A DNA stretch of 34,686 bases from assembly GCA_021646415.1 (NCBI GenBank), contig SOEU01000030.1, forward strand, positions 1-34,686, in the 5' to 3' direction. The stretch is from Candidatus Brocadia sp. (GTDB lineage Bacteria; Planctomycetota; Brocadiia; Brocadiales; Brocadiaceae). This document shows positions 30,017 through 34,686 of the stretch, in pieces. Positions within the stretch are counted from its first letter, which is position 1. Each line of letters opens with the position of its first letter. The position numbers and the translations under genes were made by a program. The notes below the pieces were generated by a model. It had not been told where the DNA came from and did no database searches. It worked only from the letters and a program-made list of their open reading frames with translations.

Positions 30017-31945
30017 ATGGAAGCTAAAAAGGTTCTCAGTCAGCTAAAGCAGTCCTTTGAAAAAAAGGAGGCTTCTGCGAAGGTCATTTTTTTCATCGCC
30101 ATGGAAGGTTGGTCGCAGAAGGGCGGACAGGGTGATTATGTGCGTGAACTTTCCCAGGCCCTGGCCAATCACGGGCACCAGGTGTTCGTTGTCAACCCGT
30201 ACTACGTACGCCCCCATGCGGATCTCTCACCGGATAGAGGCCAGTGGCTATTCGATACCGAGGTCCCTGTCGGGGGAGGTACATTGCCCTTTGGCGTCTT
30301 CTATAACAAAATAGGGGCGGTTCATTATCTGCGGTTCAGGGAGTCAGGCGGACTGCTTTACCCGGAGGTTTATCCGTCCATCAAGATCAACCATAGCATT
30401 TATTCCGATACTATGTATGCCTACATCGAGGCGATCATACTGTCCCGGATTGGCATGCATATAGCTGCGCAACTCCAGGTCAGGCCCGATATTCTGCATT
30501 TTAATGACTGGCAATCCGCGCTTGGACCGGTCTATGTGGAACAGGTCTACCGCCACCACCCTGCCTTTGCTCCATATCTCGCTGACACAGGCACCGTCTT
30601 TGTTGTTCACAATCTGGCCTATCAGGGGATGTTCCCTGGTACCTGGCTGATGCCGGAGAATGACCCGCTAACCAGGGAGTTGCTCGATCGCTGGATCATT
30701 CCACTGGGCGCCACTCATTATCATCGGGATGCCGTAGAAATTGATCCGTTCAGCCTGACACGGATGCCAGGTTATCTCCAGAGTACCACAGAAGGTGGTT
30801 TAGAGTACTGGTCTCATCTGATGCCTGGCAGGCATAACCTGCTGAAGGGTGGGCTTGAATTCGCCGGCATGCTCATAGCCGTCAGCAAGGGAAATCGCGA
30901 CGAAATACAGTCTGATAGCCTCGGCTTCGGGCTGGGCGGGGTCATCGCCCGGCGGGCGGCTGCAGACGCCGTAGACTACGTGTACAACGGCGTGGACACT
31001 ACGGTGCATAGGCCCGACCACCTCGGTGAACTTCTTGAAGTGGTGGACAAAGAAAAGGGCATGGAATTTGTCCAGTATGGCGCTGCAAGCCAGGACCTGC
31101 TGAAACGTCGGGCGCAAAACAAGGCGGCATTGAGGGCCAAGGTGAATAGATTGATCTCCACAGAACAGAGTAAGCCTGCCCCGGAGGAGGGTATATATTT
31201 TGGTCAAATTGATAGCAGCAGTCCCGGCGACCTTCTTGTTGCATCCGTGACCCGCATCGTACGGCAGAAGGGTCTGGATATCCTTCTCGTGGCCATGGAC
31301 GAGGATAGAGAATTCGGCATCCATCAGGACGAGCGCCTGATCGACGTCCTGCTGCGTCTGCGGGGTTCGCAGGGTGAGAAGTTACAGTTCCTGGTACTGG
31401 GTAGCCCGGGGGACGCCCAGGGCGAAGCGCTGACGGCAGAACTCCGGAAGATAGCCAGACAATACGCATCGACAGGGCAGTTTGCCTCCATCCTCAGATT
31501 TGATCGTCGGCTTGCCAATCAGATCCGCTGCGCGACCGACCTGTTCTTCATGCCTTCCCAGTACGAACCTGCTGGTGTGGCCAACATTCAGGCGGCCATG
31601 GCAGGGGCCCTTTGCGTCGTTACCCGCACGGGTGGGCTGATCGATTTTGTGGAGAGCGGAGGGACGCACCCTGCCTTCACGGCGCCTGCATTTGATTATG
31701 ATTATCCTCATACCATAAAGATTACAGCCAGGGAACTGGTAAGGGCATTCAGAACGGCCCTCAGCCTTTACGACGATAAAAGGAAATGGGAACGGTGCGT
31801 GCGCATCGCCATGCAGTTTGAGGGTGGCTGGTCTGCCCGGGTAGGTAAGTATATTGACATCTATACACGCTGTAAGGAATTGAAGAAGAACAATCACACA
31901 TCACCGGTTAATACAGATCAAAAAATGGGAGTATTAAGACCATGA
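30017..31945 (+). CDS. glgA: Starch/glycogen synthase-like glycosyltransferase (GT5)
   Basis: The 642-residue GT5 enzyme has the ADP-glucose-binding motif QKGGQGDYVRELSQAL in the N-terminal domain (GlgA: KxGGLGDVxxxLP). It also has the conserved LHFNDWQSALGPVYV and VFVVHNLAYQGMF. In the C-terminal domain are VTRIVRQKGLDILL and FMPSQYEPAGVANIQAAMAG followed by RTGGLIDFV. GlgA is usually about 480 residues; this one carries extra segments at about 255-275 and 330-375, and a polar tail. The same gene type, with its GGLGD variant, is common in Planctomycetes-like genomes. Ribosome-binding site AGGTG is 6-8 bases upstream. It overlaps the HD-domain gene by 4 bp, suggesting co-translation. No other glg gene is nearby. 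Confidence 0.85.
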   Translation: MEAKKVLSQLKQSFEKKEASAKVIFFIAMEGWSQKGGQGDYVRELSQALANHGHQVFVVNPYYVRPHADLSPDRGQWLFDTEVPVGGGTLPFGVFYNKIGAVHYLRFRESGGLLYPEVYPSIKINHSIYSDTMYAYIEAIILSRIGMHIAAQLQVRPDILHFNDWQSALGPVYVEQVYRHHPAFAPYLADTGTVFVVHNLAYQGMFPGTWLMPENDPLTRELLDRWIIPLGATHYHRDAVEIDPFSLTRMPGYLQSTTEGGLEYWSHLMPGRHNLLKGGLEFAGMLIAVSKGNRDEIQSDSLGFGLGGVIARRAAADAVDYVYNGVDTTVHRPDHLGELLEVVDKEKGMEFVQYGAASQDLLKRRAQNKAALRAKVNRLISTEQSKPAPEEGIYFGQIDSSSPGDLLVASVTRIVRQKGLDILLVAMDEDREFGIHQDERLIDVLLRLRGSQGEKLQFLVLGSPGDAQGEALTAELRKIARQYASTGQFASILRFDRRLANQIRCATDLFFMPSQYEPAGVANIQAAMAGALCVVTRTGGLIDFVESGGTHPAFTAPAFDYDYPHTIKITARELVRAFRTALSLYDDKRKWERCVRIAMQFEGGWSARVGKYIDIYTRCKELKKNNHTSPVNTDQKMGVLRP

Positions 31946-33129
31946 TAAGGAAGGCGTTGCTTTTAAAGATTTTTGATGCTGCTTACATGCAAAGATGGAA
32001 CGATAAGATACGCCCTATAGAGTTGATAGAATTGGATAAGCAAGCCCACAAGATGGTCATTGCCTATTTTTTAGGTAAATTTGAGGAGGGGAAAAATGAA
32101 TTTCATTGGATAGACATCATTGAAGGGGGAATTTTTGAACTTTTGCAGCGCCTGGTTATTACTGATTTAAAGCCGCCCATTTTTTATGAAATAAAAAAAG
32201 ATGCTGCAAAGTATAAACGATTAAATGAATGGGTGTATGGCGAGTTAAGGTCGATTCTGTCTCCTTTGGGAGAAGATCTTTGCAAAAGATTTAACGGTTA
32301 TTTTCTCAAGACCGATGATACTTTAAATAAGAGGATCTTAAGCGCTGCGCATTTTTATGCCACAAAATGGGAATTTGACATTATAGAACGGGCAAACCCC
32401 AATGGCTATGAGATAGACAGGATAAAGAAAGACCTGCAGGAAAAACAGGAGAAATATTACGACCTAAAAGGTATGGAACAACTGACGAAACATATGAAAT
32501 ATGAAAATTTCATTAACTTATGCGGTCAACTCAGATTCCAATTACGATGGTCTCATCTCCACAGAATACCAAGGACATCCGTTTTGGGGCATTCGTTATT
32601 TGTCGCGATACTTTCTTATCTGTTTTCCCTGGAGATAAAAGCATGTTCACGAAGATGTGTAAACAATTATTTCACTGGCTTATTTCACGACCTGCCAGAG
32701 GTGCTTACCAGGGACATCATCTCTCCGGTAAAAAGATCCGTTGAAGGGCTGAGTGATCTCATAAAAGAATACGAGAAAGAACAGATGGAGAAAGAAGTAT
32801 ATGGCCTGATTCCAAGGGAATGGCACTCAGAAATTACCATGTTTACTGAAAATGAATTCGACAGTATTGTAACCATACAGCAGAAAAAGAAGAAAGTGAC
32901 CAGCGAGGATATCCATGTTAAGTATAATGAGGACAAATTTAATCCGAGAGATGGAGAACTCGTTAAGGCATCTGACAGTCTCGCCGGATTCATAGAGGCA
33001 TCAGCCGCAATACGGAACGGGAGCGCCAGTCCGGAACTTCAGGAGGCGAGATTGTCCTTAAAAAAAGAATATGAGAAAAAGAGCATTGCTGGGATAAATT
33101 TTGGAGAAATCTACGCAGATTTCGATTAA
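31942..33129 (+). CDS. HD-domain protein (YfbR-like phosphohydrolase)
   Basis: A 395-residue protein with an HD-type phosphohydrolase domain in its second half: VLGHSLFVAILSYLFSLEI, then FTGLFHDLPEVLTRDIISPV (the HD pair), and a final Asp in LVKASDSLAGFIEAS. The first 180 residues are helical with no recognised domain. YfbR and other HD hydrolases dephosphorylate nucleotides, but the substrate here cannot be told. It starts at ATGA overlapping the stop of the starch synthase-like gene, so the two are co-expressed. In that setting a signalling nucleotide or sugar phosphate substrate is possible, as inference only. Confidence 0.75.
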   Translation: MIRKALLLKIFDAAYMQRWNDKIRPIELIELDKQAHKMVIAYFLGKFEEGKNEFHWIDIIEGGIFELLQRLVITDLKPPIFYEIKKDAAKYKRLNEWVYGELRSILSPLGEDLCKRFNGYFLKTDDTLNKRILSAAHFYATKWEFDIIERANPNGYEIDRIKKDLQEKQEKYYDLKGMEQLTKHMKYENFINLCGQLRFQLRWSHLHRIPRTSVLGHSLFVAILSYLFSLEIKACSRRCVNNYFTGLFHDLPEVLTRDIISPVKRSVEGLSDLIKEYEKEQMEKEVYGLIPREWHSEITMFTENEFDSIVTIQQKKKKVTSEDIHVKYNEDKFNPRDGELVKASDSLAGFIEASAAIRNGSASPELQEARLSLKKEYEKKSIAGINFGEIYADFD

Positions 33130-33226
33130 GACACTAAGGTGTTTCTCTGCCGGACAATCTGAGGAAAGTACAGGGGTCAGAAGGTACTGGGGTCATCAAA
33201 CCTTCATTTTTCAATTGCCGCAACAC

Positions 33227-33502
33227 TTTAGTTTTTTGAAAAACTATCAAGGCAAAGCCTTGTGCTGATTTCGCCCCGGAGGGGCAAATTGCTCATAGGC
33301 AGGCAATTTATTGCCTGTGTTAAGAGAAAGATAAAAATAAGCCCTGTAGGGGCGAATGAAGATTATGGATACAAAATCGTCTCAATCGTCCCTACGGGAC
33401 TGTATTTCTCTTTGATAAAAATACAGGCAATAAATTGCCTGCCTATTGCCTCACGTCCCTATAGGGACTTAAAAAGCACAACTCATCTTTCAAAAAACTA
33501 AA
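33227..33502. repeat. 276-bp imperfect inverted-repeat element
   Basis: Outer arms TTTAGTTTTTTGAAA (33227-33241) and TTTCAAAAAACTAAA (33488-33502) are perfect 15-bp complements. Inner arms 33295-33318 and 33423-33446 are perfect 24-bp complements. A smaller pair, ccctgtaggggcga near 33342-33355 and tcgtccctacggg near 33387-33399, lies further in. The whole can fold into one long hairpin. No coding frame is evident. It resembles a MITE or REP array. Confidence 0.75.
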
Positions 33503-33731
33503 CTGTTTCCAATTGCCAAATATATCCGAATTAGGTCTGTGTTATCAATACTAATAGCAAAACGTTTTTTGGCAGTGTTCATCGTTATTAATTCAAGTTA
33601 CGTACGTTGGGTTGAGTTAAGTAGGATGGGTTAAACGAAGTGAACCCATCGGCACAATGATCTTGTTGGGTGCGCTTCGTCCCTTCGACAAGCTCAGGAT
33701 ATGCTTTACTCAACCTATAAAACTTACGACA
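33503..33731. other. Gap with a 'gttgggtt' repeat
   Basis: Contains gttgggttgagttaagtagg and a gggttaaacgaagtgaaccc hairpin. The sequence is like the hairpin that flanks the group II intron at 10695-10718. No gene. Confidence 0.45.
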
Positions 33732-33812
33732 TCACTTTAAGAAAACAATTCCCTCTTTCTCCGCAGTATGGTTCAGTCTTGTGTCATTACTTGAAAAATA
33801 CACATCTGACCT
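33732..33812 (-). pseudogene. PIN-toxin C-terminal remnant
   Basis: The last 26 codons read RSDVYFSSNDTRLNHTAEKE and end in GIVFLK. This is the typical end of VapC-type PIN proteins ('fvSsDxRLnxaAexEG'). It starts only a few bases after the stop of the Phd-like antitoxin frame, so the whole front of the toxin gene has been deleted. The frame continues upstream only as noise read through the antitoxin. Confidence 0.6.
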
Positions 33813-33816
33813 GATT

Positions 33817-34047
33817 TTATTCTTTAATCTTAACAGGATGTCTACTTCCCGCTGGTTTACCACCTTTCCACTTGGCAAAACCCTCATTAACAAGGGAAAG
33901 CAATCTGGAGTCTTCATCCGCCCTCTCCATGGGAACAATAGCAGCAATCACCTTCTCCCTTTTCTGAATAAGCGGGATTGCACAGGCGTCCGTCTTTCTC
34001 GAACTGGTCTCAGCAAGAGCATAAAGATCCCGAAGAGATTGACCTTC
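33817..34047 (-). pseudogene. Phd/YefM-type antitoxin, N-terminus lost
   Basis: The frame reads YALAETSS, then IPLIQKREKVIAAIVPMERA, then LVNEGFAKWKGGKPAGSRHP and a stop at 33817-33819. The 'vPLIxxgKxIAaIVPxE' and 'GLAxWxGGKPxG' blocks are those of Phd/YefM antitoxins paired with PIN toxins. There is a TAA at 34048-34050 and no usable start codon between, so the N-terminal end is gone. A junction with the rightward DUF5615 fragment lies at about 34020-34030, where the two frames overlap on opposite strands. Confidence 0.65.
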
Positions 34048-34283
34048 TTATAAAGCAAAACGAAAAGAGATGCCTTGTAACACGCAATAGGAATGTGTTT
34101 ATCTGCCTGACCACTCAACTCTTTCATAAGTATCATTCTCGTAGCGGAATGCTCATAATTCCCCATACATTACCAGATGATAATTTCTCACGTATAGCAA
34201 GAGCCATTATGAAATATGATTCAAATTTCGACGACGTGAAGAGGGAAATACTCCCCACATTTCCATTGACATGCAAGCCATAA
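34026..34283 (+). pseudogene. DUF5615 PIN-like protein, C-terminal fragment
   Basis: From DPEEIDLLIKQNEKRCLVTR through SGMLIIPHTLPDDNFSRIAR to the stop, this matches the C-terminal two thirds of DUF5615 PIN-like proteins (usually 110-125 residues, with 'D-x-Eil-x2-A-x5-R-LVTxNxxDF'). The 5' part is missing; upstream codons are the antisense of the antitoxin fragment. The DF position reads VF, so the active site may be lost as well. Normally paired with a DUF433 antitoxin, not seen here. Confidence 0.6.
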
Positions 34284-34301
34284 TAGGGATAATCTCATCT
34301 T

Positions 34302-34686
34302 ATGCCGAGAACTGATATAAACGATAAGCTAAAAACCGCATGGATCAGGCAATTGAATGAAGACTGGAAGACGGCAAATTTCCTTTACTTTAAAGACTCT
34401 ATGCGTCCCCCAAACTTTGAACTATCGTATTCAGGGGTGGCGTTGGGCAGATGGAAAGGCGGTTGTCACCGGCGTCTCTCCATCAGCATTGTTCTGATCA
34501 ATATATATGCCTGGGAATACGTCCAGGAGGTCCTTTACCACGAAATGGTGCATCAGTATGTGGAGGAGGTTTTGGGCATCCGCGAAGAACTTCCTCACGG
34601 AGAGGCATTTAAGAGGATTTGCCAGGAAAAGGGGATTGATCCAACGGCTACGGGTGACGTTCAAACATGGATGAAAAAACGCAAAA
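34302..34686 (+). CDS. SprT-like zinc metallopeptidase domain, partial
   Basis: The gene starts at ATG 34302 and continues past the window end; 128 codons are visible. The product begins MPRTDINDKLKTAWIRQLNE and contains a WKGG-x-H-x2-LSISIVL segment followed by VLYHEMVHQYVEEV, which holds the HExxH zinc motif. A likely third ligand is His in LPHGEAFKRIC. This is the SprT-like fold (as in SprT/Spartan). Bacterial members are poorly characterised and may be cytoplasmic proteases. The C-terminal part is outside the window. No strong ribosome-binding site is visible. Confidence 0.8.
   Translation, partial: MPRTDINDKLKTAWIRQLNEDWKTANFLYFKDSMRPPNFELSYSGVALGRWKGGCHRRLSISIVLINIYAWEYVQEVLYHEMVHQYVEEVLGIREELPHGEAFKRICQEKGIDPTATGDVQTWMKKRK

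Noticed and set aside
30800-31897. Three long leftward frames inside the starch synthase-like gene
   Set aside because: All are antisense shadows; the GC-rich gene lacks stops on the other strand.

Overview
The window looks like a chromosome segment of an anaerobic, cytochrome-rich bacterium, most probably a Planctomycetes/Brocadiales (anammox-type) genome. This rests on a class II c-type cytochrome, a di-haem peroxidase, a cysteine-type formate dehydrogenase with NuoE/NuoF partners, a Rossmann-fused sensor kinase, and intergenic DNA full of C-rich hairpin repeats and toxin-antitoxin debris. No rRNA or tRNA gene was seen, so the assignment is inference.

Left part (1-5600): accessory DNA. It holds a broken DUF559 nuclease, a small antitoxin-like gene, a secreted c-type cytochrome, a YgiT-type antitoxin beside a stub of its DUF4258 toxin, a truncated DUF3800 gene behind an HsdM stub, an intact VapB-VapC pair, and a MauG/cytochrome c peroxidase gene cut from its signal peptide by an apparent frameshift.

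5600-13700: a PurD-like ATP-grasp gene of foreign appearance, a radical SAM gene, and a PIN toxin-antitoxin pair between two identical 35-bp repeats. Next comes a nested ruin: an IS3-type element keeping orfA but only the start of orfB, joined to the 5' part of a group II intron that has lost its reverse transcriptase. A leftward group follows: a zinc-ribbon protein, a pentapeptide-repeat protein and a metallo-beta-lactamase-fold hydrolase.

14350-27870: an ABC-F ATPase, then a rightward formate oxidation locus: fdhA, nuoE and nuoF form an NAD-linked formate dehydrogenase. They are followed by a Rossmann-GAF-PAS histidine kinase, a REC-REC-PAS response regulator and a MobB-like GTPase that could serve molybdenum-cofactor maturation. 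The locus is interrupted by purQ, flanked by copies of one repeat family, and by a ParD/ParE-like pair, frameshifted in the toxin, between nuoE and nuoF.

27870-34686: a secreted cyclase-family hydrolase, a 138-bp inverted-repeat element, a small unknown ORF, a starch/glycogen synthase-like gene overlapping an HD-domain gene by 4 bp, a 276-bp inverted-repeat element, three decayed toxin-antitoxin fragments, and the start of a SprT-like metallopeptidase gene running off the window.

The strongest candidate for something new is the formate dehydrogenase locus with its built-in putative redox sensor (Rossmann kinase) and receiver protein lacking an output domain. The PurD-like enzyme with altered active-site motifs is second.
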